Source of the DNA: Cunninghamia lanceolata
Lineage: Eukaryota > Streptophyta > Pinopsida > Cupressales > Cupressaceae
Assembly (NCBI GenBank): GCA_027924645.1
Contig: BSBN01001752.1
Coordinates: 14,216,001-14,280,000, forward strand
DNA length: 64,000 nt
Direction: 5' to 3'
Below are positions 1-11,280 of the stretch, in pieces; position 1 is the stretch's first letter, and each line of letters starts with the position of its first letter. Under the pieces are notes generated by a model, which saw only the letters and a program-made list of their open reading frames with translations, made no database searches and was not told where the DNA came from. The position numbers were made by a program, and so were the translations under genes.

Positions 1-760
1 TTCTTGGGCCACATGAGATTTTGTTTCTACTTCATGGATGATTTTTATGATACCCAAGATTTTTATCTCCTTTATGGCCTAATTAAGAAAATGTTGTTGG
101 TTCACCCATGTTTGATGTGTTAGTCTATATTGAAATTGAAGTATTTGGGCATTTGACCCATTGTTTTGATGCACATGAAAGGGGTCTTGAAAGATTTTCA
201 TATTCACATTTTGGGGAGTGACAGGTTCTTATCGAGGAATATTTTCATTCCTAGGTGTCACTTGTTGTAGATTAAGGAAAATTTATATAAATAGATGTTG
301 TTGCTCTTTAGAAAATCTCACAATAAACCTATTGTACTCCCTACAAGATTCAGTGTTGTGTTCCCTTACCTTGTGAAATGTGCAGAACTGGTTCAGGTAA
401 AAATTTTGGCAATAAAGTTCATATCTATTATCATTTAGGTTACCCTATTGCTGATTATTCCTTTAAGGGTGGTTGTTATTCCTAGGATAATCTATGATGT
501 CCACATTTTGAGGGTAATAGTCTCTTCCATTGTACTCATCTTTGTTTCCCCTATTTCTCATGTGAGGTTGGTTAGTAACTCCATTATTGGTTTCACTTTG
601 ATTATTCTTCAAAATTTTAATAGTGGGTGGGTCATTTCCACTATTATCGTTTTACATTACTAATCTTTCATTTGTTTCTACAATTTGTTCTATAGTGAAC
701 CCCTTGCTCTGGGCATATTCCTCTACCATTTTTCTAGCCTTCTTTACAGATTCAGGTTTT
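1..760 (-). pseudogene. Ty3/gypsy-like gag remnant, copy I, left part
   Basis: Read on the minus strand, this is a decayed gag fragment. Around 290-400 it encodes a zinc-knuckle-like box (CTFHKVREHNTESC, spacing C-x2-H-x4-H-x4-C) followed by CREYNRFI, as in plant Ty3/gypsy gag proteins. Further upstream in reading direction (about 660-750) the frame reads KKARKMVEEYAQSKG, also gag-like. The stretch aligns with 11,882-12,560 of copy II at high but clearly decayed similarity. The right border is approximate, because a Ty1/copia fragment interrupts it near 750-790. The retroelement origin is well supported; the exact lineage is not. Confidence 0.6.
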
Positions 761-769
761 CTCAATTCA

Positions 770-1256
770 ACATGCATCTTGACAGAGATTTCACTCTTAG
801 TGCTTTTACAGATGCAGATTGGACTGGAGATGTTGATGATAGAAAAAGTACAAGTAGAGGTGCTTTCTTCTTAGGTAACAAATTGGTTTCATGGTTGATC
901 AAGCAAGATTCAGTTTCTTTGTCTACTACAGAAGCATAATATATTGCTGCAACATGTTGTTGCACTCAAGTGCTATGGATGAAGAAAACATTGAAGGATA
1001 TAAGAGTTGTGTATGAAGAACCAATTTCAATTTTCTGTGAAATACAAGTGTTATAAACATTTCTAAGAATTTAGTGATGAAGTCAATAACAAAGCATCTA
1101 TCAATAAGGTATCACTTTATGAGAGAAAAGGTAATAGAGAATGAAGGAAAGATGGAATATGTGTCTACAAAGAATCAGATTGCAGAGATTTTCACAAAGT
1201 TGAGCTGCCTAAGGATACTTTTGAGTATCTTAGGGAGAAGTTAGGGTTATTACCCC
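770..1256 (+). pseudogene. Ty1/copia RNase H remnant
   Basis: Encodes the C-terminal RNase H part of copia Pol. Visible motifs are FTDADWTGDVDDRKSTS (the copia DADWAGD-RKST signature), SWLIKQDSVSLSTTEA, and farther on KHLSIRYHFMREKV and a tail like that of copia elements (EIFTKLS). An in-frame TAA follows TTEA at about 937, and further frameshifts occur after about 1,045. The protein cannot be made in one piece. In an intact element RNase H degrades the RNA template during reverse transcription. Confidence 0.8.
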
Positions 1257-1675
1257 TCCTTCTCTAAACTAAGATTCATAGGAAATTTACATCAACCCAG
1301 TGGTGCCCAAAGTCTCATTCTTTGATCTGGATTGATGTTTTGTAGGCTACCTCTCAGGGGGAGTAGGTAGATGTTGCTGATATAAGTTCGTGATATAGAG
1401 CAACAAGTGTTGTAGTGTTGCTGACAGGGGGACTAGTGCAGCGATAGTAAAATATGAGTTGAGCCTTTATAACTAAAGAGGTATAGAAGGTCTGACACCC
1501 TTTGCCATTGATGTCAAAGGGGGAGAGAAGTTCATGTGAAAAACTTAAGAAGAGAGTTTCTGAAAGTTACAGCTAGAGAAAGCATAAAGTAAGGGGGAGC
1601 ATAGAAGCAAAACAAGTTGGCTTGTCTTGATGGTTTTTCACATCATGTGTTGCCATCAATGACAAAGGGGGAGAT

Positions 1676-2097
1676 TGTTGCAAGTATGAGTAGTAAGTGT
1701 TGTCATTGATGTCAACACCTAAGGTCAGCATCTAAGGAAGTTATTTGGATAAGTTTGAGCCCCCATTGGTAGTGAGCCTATTCTCTTGGCAGTGAGCCCT
1801 CTCTTTTGTAGTGAGCATTCTAGTCAGTGAGCCCTAAGGCAGTGAGCCTTGTTGTAAATTTTGATATATCATTTATATTGTGAGCTAACACTCACGGTGG
1901 TTTTTCCCTTATTGGGTTTTCCATGTAAAAATCTGGTGTCTTGTGTGTTGAATGTATTGATGTGTTTAAGTTTATGATTTCATGCTTTCATGGTTAAATT
2001 ACAATAATAATGATTAAGTGATTGATGTGTTAATGGTTTTAAAGTTTTGGTTACAACTGATTCACCCCCCCTCTTAGTTGTCTTGCGTATTTCAACA
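1676..2097 (+). repeat. Ty1/copia 3' LTR with upstream polypurine tract
   Basis: A polypurine tract (AAAGGGGGAGA) lies at 1,664-1,674 and is followed by TGTTG at 1,676. The LTR-like stretch ends with CTTGCGTATTTCAACA at 2,097, giving TGTTG...CAACA ends and 422 bp. The C-rich CACCCCCCCTCTTAGTTG close to the end is typical of Sire/Maximus-type copia LTR ends. A second polypurine-like box (TCAAAGGGGGAGAGAAG) is present about 150 bases earlier, near 1,513-1,530. Confidence 0.65.
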
Positions 2098-3238
2098 ATA
2101 CACGGAAAGGGGTCATAGATTTCCATGTTGTCCATATTTGGTGTGTGTATTGAAGAATAGAGGACTTGCCTCCATCGTGTCATGAAGTGTACTACAGACT
2201 CCTTGGTGTCTTGTTTCATGCTGAAAAATTCTCTCTCCAATTTTCACAAGTTTGTTTATGTCAAATATAACCACAAATTTTCCAATGAGCTACCTAATGG
2301 AATGTATGGATGCCTCAAAGAGGTGATAGTACCAATTGAGGTCAATTCCTTGAAGCATCTTTGGGAATATTCTTGTAACAACTCCATCCTAGGGGGAGTT
2401 CTCTCACTGTTTTGGTGTATGCCTTAATATGGGAATTAGGACCGCCCTCCCCTTTGAACTTGGGTAAATCTAAGAGAGGACAAGGAAGCAACACATTGAA
2501 AATGGTATAGTCTAAGGGCTCTATCAGATATTCAAGATATGTTCCTATAAACTAGTTTTGAGAAGTTAGATTAATTCCAGTGAACATAAGCTTTGTAGGC
2601 ATGAAAGTCTAATTTTAAAGATTTGGTTGAGATCTAGGTATGATGGGATATGTTTGTTGTATATGCATTTGTTGAAATGTTGGTGGCATCATGTAGTTGT
2701 GCACTATGTTGATACCACTTGGTTGCATGTTTTGATTTTGAAGAGGAGGCACAAATGCCTCATTTCCTAAGTTACGTGAATAGAAATTTAAGTAGGGCCT
2801 GAGATTGAGTTTCCCCTAGCTTGGTTTAGTAAATGGGTTTCTTTGTATTCTAGGTCTTTTGGTTGAGGTTGTTTAGCACCTGAGCCTACTTCTAACATTC
2901 TAATCCATTAGACTAGAGTATGTATGATGTCTACTAGGGTGGGTCTTTCAGTTCTTTGGTTTTCACTACCTTGTAGCGGTTTGTGTTTGGGCCTAAGTGG
3001 CCTCATTTGTTCCAAGAATATTTTCTACCAACACTTAACGTGCCACAAATTTCTTTGTTTGATAGGCCACACAGAGGGATTCTTTTGCCTCACGTGCCTC
3101 TTGCAATTTCTTTTCAAGACAACCTACTTCATCATCCATTTAAATGGTCATTTCTCTGCAAGTTTGGATGGGGTGGCCATTTAAGTGTATTTTTTATGCC
3201 ATTTAGTGTGGTTGACTTTGGTTGGGATAGTTTGGTTG
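2098..3238 (-). pseudogene. Ty3/gypsy-like gag remnant, copy I, right part
   Basis: Continues the minus-strand gag remnant. At 2,130-2,240 it encodes EREFFSMKQDTKESVVHFM plus TRWRQVL, matching the retrotransposon gag pattern (F-F-x-M-K-Q-x-x-E-S-V-x-x-F). Near 2,440-2,560 the reading parallels the GEGDHNSYIKAYTT part seen in copy II. The rest (2,600-3,238) is leader-like sequence that aligns with 13,190-13,830. The open frame reaching down to 1,980 is a chance fusion into the neighbouring copia LTR. Confidence 0.6.
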
Positions 3239-4828
3239 TAATGCAGGAGCATCCGAGCAGATAGACAATCGACATCACCCAAAAATAATTTCAGTTTGTT
3301 TTCTTTCTATTTTGATTTGTTTTGGGGTTTCATATGGCATCTCTCAGTGTTGGGAACACTTTGCACAATTAGATTTGCAAGAATTTAATTTTTGCCATAA
3401 TTTTGGTTTCAGCACACATTGACAATTTTCACAGAAACTATTGTTCAACAAGATTTGTGAGGTTTGACATCAAATAGTTTCACAAGTATATTTTTGGGGA
3501 CATTTAGACAGGGTTGGCGAAGAATCCGTGATCATATGTCGTACTGTTTGGAGATTTTATAACTTTATGTTTAGGGATGACAATTTACATAAAGTTTAAA
3601 AATTTGAAATCCTTTAAGGCCAGAGAGAAATCCTTCAGTAGGGGACCTTGGGATGTCATTTTGAGTGTACTCACAAATTCTCAGGTGAAACAGAGAACTT
3701 TGAGTTTTTTTCCCTACCGGCACCCAATTTTGCACATTGTCACAGTTGCATCAATTAATTTTTCCTCCAAGTTGGTATTGCAGATTTGAGGTACTAGTAG
3801 ATATGGTTGCAAATACAATATTAGAAACAATGGAAAAGCATGGTCTAGATGTTTATCATGTGGCTTCTTTAGTTGCAAATCCAATATTACTTGAAGATAT
3901 TTTCAATCTCATCTTTGAAAATTTTAAATCCAATCGATATCTTGATAATCAAGGAAAGATAATACAAGTAAAAGGACCATTGAAGTTGTTTTAAATCATG
4001 GAGATAATCACTAATTTTAAAGTCTTTTTTTTAGATGGATGTAGTATCTAAGTGCACCAAACCGTGGGAAATAAAAAGAAAGATAAACTTCATAATGAGT
4101 GCAGGTATTGGAAAGCAGATTAATATTCGGAAATAATAGATATGAGACGCCTAGCATGAGACATAATAGTGTTTTAAAATATGATTTTTTAGAGGAAATG
4201 GAGCACATGCAGATTTACAAGATGGAATAGAGAGCACCCATTAGGAAAAGGAGATAGGTTATGTGGGAGGAGAAGCATCCTAGTCATTTGGGCAGATTTG
4301 AACTTCAAAGCATGAAAAATATAGGTTTTGGGTAGAAAGAAGAAGAGGTACCAAAGAGAGGGGAGACCACAGGAATTTGGGTCACCTCATGAGGCTCATT
4401 GCTGATCTCTGTTTTATTCTCTAAAGTATACATGATAGAGGGAAGAAAAGAAGGAAGAGAGTAATCAGTTGGGAAGAGGCAACCCGTGAGGAGTAGAACA
4501 CCTCATATGAGGCTTTGGAGTTGTTTGACTTATAGATTTTAATACCATAAGAGAAAGGAGACACATAGGATGCCTATGTGAAGTTTAGAAATTGTGTTTT
4601 AATATAGTTTGAGAGAGAAGTGTCAGAGTGTAGATTGTTACATCTATAGGAGAGAGGCCCTTGAAGGCCATATTTGTAATATTCTTGTAGGTCACTTGTT
4701 TGCTTTGAATCAAATACAATCAAATTTTTGTTGCAATCTTTGCATTGTTGAGGATTCAAATTTGGGGCAGAGTGTTGCTTGTGTGTATGTGAGTTGTTTA
4801 GGGTAGGAGGGAGTACCTCTTTGCATTA
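3239..4828. mobile_element. 1.59-kb insertion, probable solo LTR
   Basis: Comparison with copy II (13,811-13,850) shows that 1,590 bp are inserted at a GGTTG site, which is duplicated on both sides (3,234-3,238 and 4,829-4,833). The ends are TAATGCA and TGCATTA. A 5-bp target duplication and an R/U5-like right part with AATACAATC signals and T-rich sequence (about 4,660-4,760) suggest a solo LTR. The ends are also compatible with TGTAATGC...GCATTA, a common plant LTR terminus that has lost its final CA. No coding potential was recognised. Confidence 0.6.
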
Positions 4829-4998
4829 GGTTGGATAACTATGTCTTGCTCCCAAGTTGGATTATTGAATGTCAAATATCTTTATGACTCTTGATGACCA
4901 CACTTGTAATAGGAGGCTTCATAGTCAAAGTAGTTTGTTATGGGTGCCAGAGGATTAGTTTGCACATATCTCTTGAACATTGAAGTGATAGGCTCACT
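4829..4998 (-). repeat. End of the gypsy remnant, copy I
   Basis: Right-hand remainder of the copy I gypsy-like sequence. It aligns with 13,827-13,993 of copy II and passes without interruption through ACTCG into the resistance-gene flank (CGAGGGGATATTC). This is the empty-site form of the junction that is split by the 11.7-kb insertion in copy II. Confidence 0.6.
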
Positions 4999-6230
4999 CG
5001 AGGGGATATTCCCCTAAGGTATGTTCAAATCTATCATATTCAAGGGTGCTAGGAAACACCACCAATTAAAATGGAATGGAGGCGAAAAAGCTACAAAAAG
5101 TGATGAAAAAGCAACAAAATAAAAGGATTAAAAAGTAACAACGTTTTACTTCCTCAAGAGCAATTGTTTTTAGTAATTACTAATTCTATTCTAAAAAGTA
5201 ATAAAAGAACCTGTAATGATGGCGCCGGTACTAGGCATACGTCCTCAGAGGTTTAGCTATTTGGTAACCTAAAAGGGTAAGGCATTTAAGGAGGTTTGAA
5301 AAATAAAAAATGAAACACAAGAACTTATAAGGCTTAAAAAGTAAAAGACTTAAGACTTATTCGAAAAGTTTGGATGAACTAGAGATTCTATAAACTATAG
5401 ATATCTAAACTAAAACTTGAAAACAAAAGGCTCAAGAGCTATAAAGAAACTTAAAAAGATTGTGAAGAAACTAAGAAGCTTAAATCTATGCCATGGTAAG
5501 GCCATCATATCTATATAAGCTAGGAAAAAACAAAAAACCTAAGAGTCATTCTTTTATTATTCTTACCACCCAAAAATAGTGTTGCCGTCATATCGTCTCT
5601 CTACTTCAATTATTGTCCAAAGAAATCTTTTGCTTGTCTGAAATGTGATTCGAAAAGACCCTTTTTTACTGTTTAGGACACTGAACCTCCGAATATTTTT
5701 ACTATTCTAAGTAACTTAATCTATCATAATCATGAAAGCGCGTCAAAGTGAATTATTACAGGCACTAAAGCGGGCCCAAATGGAGAAGAGCACGTTAAGG
5801 CAGTGAGTTGGAAACCCATTTTGTCCCATCACAGATCATTTCCATTCCAGTCCAGTCTTGATACCTTTAGAAATTTGGGCATTGCTCTAATTCTCAAGAT
5901 TTTTAGTCTTAAAAGTGTGAACACGTTATATTCAAATTTGTAAACGTGTGAATGTTTGACAGGAAATTTGTCGTGCAATTCTCTTAAAAGATTCTTTTTT
6001 GTGCAGCCCGTGGAAAAGAGGGTAAGTAAAGAGTGTGCTTGAAGGATACGGTCATTCAAAAATATATATAAAATTTTCTATCAAAACATACAATCCAATC
6101 CACTCTGAGTTAAATTTCCATCTCTCTTCGGCGGTTGAGTTAGTGGCGTCTTCCTCCTCATTTTACAAACGTTTTTTCAGTGAATTTGAGAGGGAAACGT
6201 CCACCGTGTCTCAAAAATAAAAAATTTGGG
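4999..6230 (+). pseudogene. NLR resistance-gene 5' flank and broken start, copy I
   Basis: Aligns with 25,677-27,080 of copy II through the upstream region (for example GAAAGCGCGTCA near 5,740) down to the coding start. At 6,137-6,220 the frame reads SSSSFYKRFF, the counterpart of MASSSSSSKRP in copy II. The start codon here is GTG instead of ATG (TTAGTGGCGTCTTCC), and the frame diverges and ends within about 30 codons. The TIR domain is absent. This is a decayed copy, supported only by comparison with copy II. Confidence 0.55.
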
Positions 6231-6389
6231 AGTGAAGAAAAGACCTAGTAAGAGGGATACTTTCCATTTTGCCATATTTAAATATTATTCACTTCAATGG
6301 TCAAACAATCAATAGCAATTTTACACCTCATTTACAACAAAAGTGGTAAATATTTGTCCTATTTTTATTGGGTAAAATTGACCCAACTG

Positions 6390-6500
6390 TTGAAGTGGAT
6401 GATATTTAAGAATAGCCCATTAAAAGTTAGGGAATATTGGAATAAAATTAAAACCATCAATCTCATAAGTCCTTTAGTTAATATTGTTATTATACATGTA
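6390..6500 (+). pseudogene. NLR 3' tail remnant, copy I
   Basis: Encodes a trace of the resistance-gene C terminus (REYWNKIKTIN), matching GEYWNKIKTIN at the end of the copy II LRR pseudogene (28,340-28,380). Nearly the whole gene between the start (about 6,140) and this tail is missing. Sequence from about 6,470 to 7,390 aligns with the 3' flank of the copy II gene (28,416-29,085), so the end of the gene is placed near 6,480. Confidence 0.5.
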
Positions 6501-7390
6501 ATTAATGCCTTCTCTTATATTTTGGTTTTTTTTTTTTTAATGAATTTTTCCTAGTGAGAATTTAGTTAATCCAAGTCTTCCTTTTATTTATTTTATATGG
6601 AAGTTAATTTATTTTTGAGTGCCATAAAATTTTTATTTAGACATAGCTCTTAAGAAGTAAATAAAATTTATCTCATATTTATAAAAAATGTGTATATTGA
6701 AGATTTAGTTTAAGGCATTATAAGATGGTTTATATTTATTAGTTCTTAAGATTGTGAAATTTGTTTAATTTTAGAATATTTTCTTTAGATTTAATTTAGG
6801 TTAACCTAATTAGTATAAATTCTTAAATACGTCTATTTTAAAAAATCAACATATATAGTTTGGAGCTATTTTATTTATTTAAGAGTTTTTTTAATTTTAC
6901 TTTAGATTTTTTTTGTAATACACTTGTGTTACTTTTGTATGTAACATTTAATTATATGTTAGTTTTTAATAGTTTTAATTTTGTAGTTTCAGTTTTTCTT
7001 AACATGTGTTGGCTATGTTTTACTTTTTATGCATAGGATGATGTGATGACATTCCATACCTTACTACCATTGTAGAATGCCTCTTGAGATAATTAAATAT
7101 ATACACATAAACATAAATAAATTTAGATTATTAATTGATAATTTTTGTGGATGTAGATAAGTTTTAATTAGATTTTATTTTAGGAAAGTAGATGTAAAAG
7201 ATAGTGGTACATAGCTCAATGAATGAAGACAAATGACTTTAATAAGTATTCTAAAATTATTGTATCTTTCACTTAAGAATTGTACTTCTCTATCTATATG
7301 TTGCCTTAAATTCTATGTATGACATGGGCCTCTATCTAGGGCCTATTCCACACCTGTTGATCACTTCTGTATCCATGCTCTATCATCTAA
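6501..7390. other. NLR 3' flanking sequence, copy I (non-coding)
   Basis: AT-rich non-coding sequence shared with copy II. Its first part aligns with 28,430-29,085. Its last part (about 7,085-7,385) aligns with 27,290-27,565, which in copy II lies between the TIR and LRR pieces. No gene, RNA or terminal repeat was recognised. Confidence 0.5.
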
Positions 7391-9898
7391 ATTTGAGCTT
7401 GTTGGATCTATACTTCTACTCTCTTATTCATCGAATTCACCTCTATCTACTAGGTGAGTGCAAGATCATGATGGTGGCAATGAAAATGTTAAAAATAGTA
7501 TTAAATAACTTCACATAAAAAAATGGATGTGTTATTTACATAATTTGAAAATAAGGTAGTATTAAAAGTTGTAGGAAATTGAATTTAGTTTATGGGATAC
7601 TTGAAAATTTTAAAATTAGTTTGGTGAATATTGGATATTTTAAAAAGGCACAACTAATTTTTTTATAAAAACGTAAAAAGTAGGTGTCATTCCGACCAAC
7701 CTAAGTATGAGGAAAAAAATATTTTTTCTCCAAGATTTAGAATTAAGTAAAGGACACATGAGTAGATGTGATGCATAGTTTTTAGAATTTTTTAATAAAT
7801 AAATATTTTTTATGAATTTTTTACTGTGACTTTTTAAAAATATTAACAAATAATTTTCCAGCCAACTTAACTTGGTAAAAAAAATGAAATTCAATTATTT
7901 TTTTGAAACCTATAAACAATAAATCCTAGAATGTGACACATCTTTTTTATTTTAAAAAAGATAAATAGGTTGAAAGTTATTAATATTTTTCAGTATGTAT
8001 ATCTATCAGGAAATCAGACATAGTGTATGTAGAAACTTAATAATAATTATCTATCAAATTATGATAAGATATATTATATTTTAAGAATCTTGATAGTTTC
8101 CTCTACAAACCCTTTTTGTTTTATTAAATTTAGTTACAAAAAAATTGTCAACTTCAAGGAGGAAGTCATGGAAAATTTTAGGATAACACTAAATGGGTGG
8201 TTTTATAAGTTTCTTTAGAAAGTTTTAGGACTCCCACTTGCCTAAATCCAAGGTAATCCGAAGGAATTTTTGGAGGGAATTCATATTTGAGTTAGAACTA
8301 CCAACACTTTTTCCATCCAAATCTAAATATAAGTCTAAATTTTGTAATTCTTCATCCAACTGATTTTTTTTCCATTGTCACTATTTGGCCCATCATGATC
8401 TTGCAATCACCCTACTATGTTATTTGGATTGGTTATCTTTATGAATACCTTTAGAGGGTTGTCATAGTCTCTATAGGACATGTTCTCCTAGGTCAACCCC
8501 TAGAAAAGACTAGATTTATAGTCATGAAAATGATCGATAGACAACAAGTAATGTCCTAGAGTGAATAAGAAAACTTTGATTCATTTTAGTGCACCAAATT
8601 AAAGTGTTCTTCTAATGCTTTCTCCTTAAATTCTGTAGAGAGAATCAAATATGAGAGTATTGGATGATAATGAATGTAACTCAATGCATCTTAAAATACA
8701 AGCACATAGAAATTAATCTTGCAAGTGTGTGTTTAGTCATCTCACAATGACTAGTGAAATGGGTAGGAGTCAATCAAATTTAAACTTAAATTTTAGAAAC
8801 TTTGAAGTAAAATACATACTCATGGGATCAATCTCGCACATGAGGGAATGACCTAGGATGATGAACCAATAAGGATCTAGCCAAGGAATCAATGTGCTAT
8901 CATATTGGGTGTAATAAATCTAATCACTATGGGTAAATGTGTAGATATAGATAAGATGTAGATAGATATATAGGAATGTGTGTATGGGGATGAAGTCATG
9001 GAACTCTATATTTTTATAACTTTTGGATATGAATTCTTATTGTACTCATAATTATTGACTAAAAATTATTATTTTATGAAGTATTTGATATTGGTTTTCT
9101 CTTGTATAGGTGAAAATAGGTAAAATGAAGGCACGAATGGCTGAAACAAGGTGGAAACATGATGAATTTGGAGTCTCTTTGATTGAAATAACTGATGTAC
9201 CTACACATGCATTGATAAAATAGTCAATGATGATAGAAAAATATGTTAAAACCAAAAATAGATGAAGACATGGATCTTTTACTTGATTTCTTAGCCTCAT
9301 ATGTTGATGCTACACCATTTTCAAGGTCCTGGTTGGATAGATCAGTAGGAGGAAACCTTGGAAAGACCTTGAAAATATTTGAGTGATCGAAGAAATGGAA
9401 GCTATGATGTAGAATAATGGATGTACCAATGACTCTTAACTCAAGATCAACCTTGTTACAACATCATATTGTTGTTTTATGCATGAAGAAGGAGAAAATG
9501 AGTGTAGCCTTTCAGGAAAATGGAGTGTTTGTTATAAAAAATAATTTTCTAATCAAGTTTCTATCCTAAACATTTATATCTTAGACTTGTACATTGGAGA
9601 TAGCTTCTTTCATCCAAACAAGACATTCCTAGGTGCCATGATTTGAGAGAATAGCTATGCCAAAGTTTGGTGCCTTTTTGGTCTTAGGGCTCTTCAAAGA
9701 TTGTCGATTCAATGTACTTCAAAAAGATTAGGATGCTTGGCCATTGTTTTGAGACTATCAATTTTGGTTGTGATGGTTCCCCTTTTTTTTATCATTTTGA
9801 TTCCTACATTTTTTGTTATTTTGATTTGTTCATTTTTCTATTTCAATTGTGGGATTTGTGTAGTTGGCTCTAGTATCGTAATTTAATTGGTTGATAGT
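7391..9898. other. AT-rich region without recognised features
   Basis: Only short chance frames occur here. I see no domain motif, no LTR ends, and no match to the other repeats of this window. It separates the two copies of the segmental duplication. A decayed transposable element is possible. Confidence 0.4.
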
Positions 9899-11280
9899 TC
9901 ATAGTTGATCAATTGGGCTACCAATTTTCTTCTTCATTGCACCAGTCTTTAACATGGTAAATGGCACGGGCTCTCCCTTCAAAACATAAAATCTTCCAAG
10001 ATGTAGAAAGTGAACTTCTTGGAATAGGGTAGAAGGGATTTCCTTCATCTTGTGAATCCGTGGCCTTCTAAGAAGCATATTGTAGCTTGTGTCATTGTTA
10101 ATAACATAGAACATAGTTTGGATTGTATTGGGTCTGAGAGTGACTAGAAGAGTGATTTTATCGATTGTAGCTACCTTTAGGTTGTCATAGCCTCTCAAAG
10201 TATCATAGCAGGTTGTGATTTTTGTGTGTCCATATATCATCCTTTCAATCTAAGGGAGAATTGGAATGATGTTAACAATTGCCCCATCATCAATTGAGGT
10301 TCTCTTAATGCATGTATCAAAAATCCACACTTGTAAATACAAGGATGTATCCCCCTTAATCAATTCAGTCTTTATTGACCTATTTTATCAAGGTCAAAAA
10401 AGAATTTAGGGTCTTTTAGCTCAACATTTAGAGGATCTAGATCCAAATCTACTCAGTTTATGTTTTGTCTAGGAGGCAAAGTGATCTTGTCGAGATGTTT
10501 TAGGTCGATACATTACAAAAGAGCTAAGTGGTGCGAATGTAATTTTCTAAGAAGACTTATAAAAGAGACCTTTTCATAAGTCTTCTTGAGATCTTCAATG
10601 AGGTCATATGGTCCAATTGGTGGTGGCGTGGGATCCACTATTAATATGGCCTTTCTATGATAGTTAGTTTCTTGGACCACATGAGATGTTATTTCTACTT
10701 CATGGATATTTCTATGATACCCAACATTTTCATCTCTCCTTTATGGCCTACTTCTATGGATATTTCTAATTTTAGAGATTTGGTTGATATTGAGTATGAC
10801 TAGATACATTTGTTGCATGTGCATTTGTTGAAATGTTGGTGGCATCATGTAGTTGTGCACTGTGTTGATACCTCATGGTTGCATGTTTTGATTTTGAAGA
10901 CGAGGCACGAATGCCTCGTTTCCCAAGTTACGTGAATATAAATTTAAGTGGGGGGAGGTTGAACTGCCCCTAGCTTGGTTTAGTAAATGGGCTTCTCTAT
11001 ATTCTAGGTCTTTTTGGTTGAGGTTGTTTAGCACCTCCTACTTCTAACATTCTAATCCATTGGACTAGAGTATGTATGATGTCTGTAGGGCTGGCTATTT
11101 TAGTTCTTTAGTTTTCACTACCTTGTAGCGGATTGTTTTGTGTTTGGGCTTGAGTGGCCCCATTTGTTCTAAGAATATTTTGTACCAACACTTAACGTGT
11201 CATGGATCTCTTTGTTGAGTAGGCCACACAAAGGGATTATTGTGCCTCGTGTGCCTTTTCCAAATTATTTGTTTTTAAAT
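9899..11280 (-). pseudogene. Ty3/gypsy-like protease/gag remnant, internally deleted
   Basis: Minus-strand protease region. At 9,930-10,240 the frame reads DTSYNMLLRRPRIHKMKEIP, matching the DTSYNLLLGRPWIH motif that follows the retropepsin core in plant Ty3/gypsy Pol. The sequence then runs to about 10,755 and jumps directly to leader-like sequence (10,756-11,280) that aligns with 13,190-13,690, so most of gag is deleted. At its upper end it meets a second, more complete remnant. Two copies of AGGCCACACAAAGGGATT (about 11,221 and 11,281) mark that junction. Confidence 0.6.

Larger units (their letters stand above)
760..2097 (+). mobile_element. 5'-truncated Ty1/copia fragment inserted in the gypsy remnant
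   Basis: A plus-strand copia 3' end: RNase H remnant, non-coding spacer, polypurine tract, then a 3' LTR. It separates two gypsy gag pieces (1-760 and 2,098-3,238) that are close together in copy II around 12,560-12,690. About 110 bases of the copy II sequence have no counterpart here, so the insertion or a later deletion removed host sequence. No left LTR or clear target duplication is visible, and the left border is uncertain by about 40 bases. Confidence 0.65.

Noticed and set aside
1980..2240. 86-codon minus-strand frame as one gene
   Set aside because: Only the part above 2,098 is gag; the rest is read through the neighbouring copia LTR on the opposite strand.
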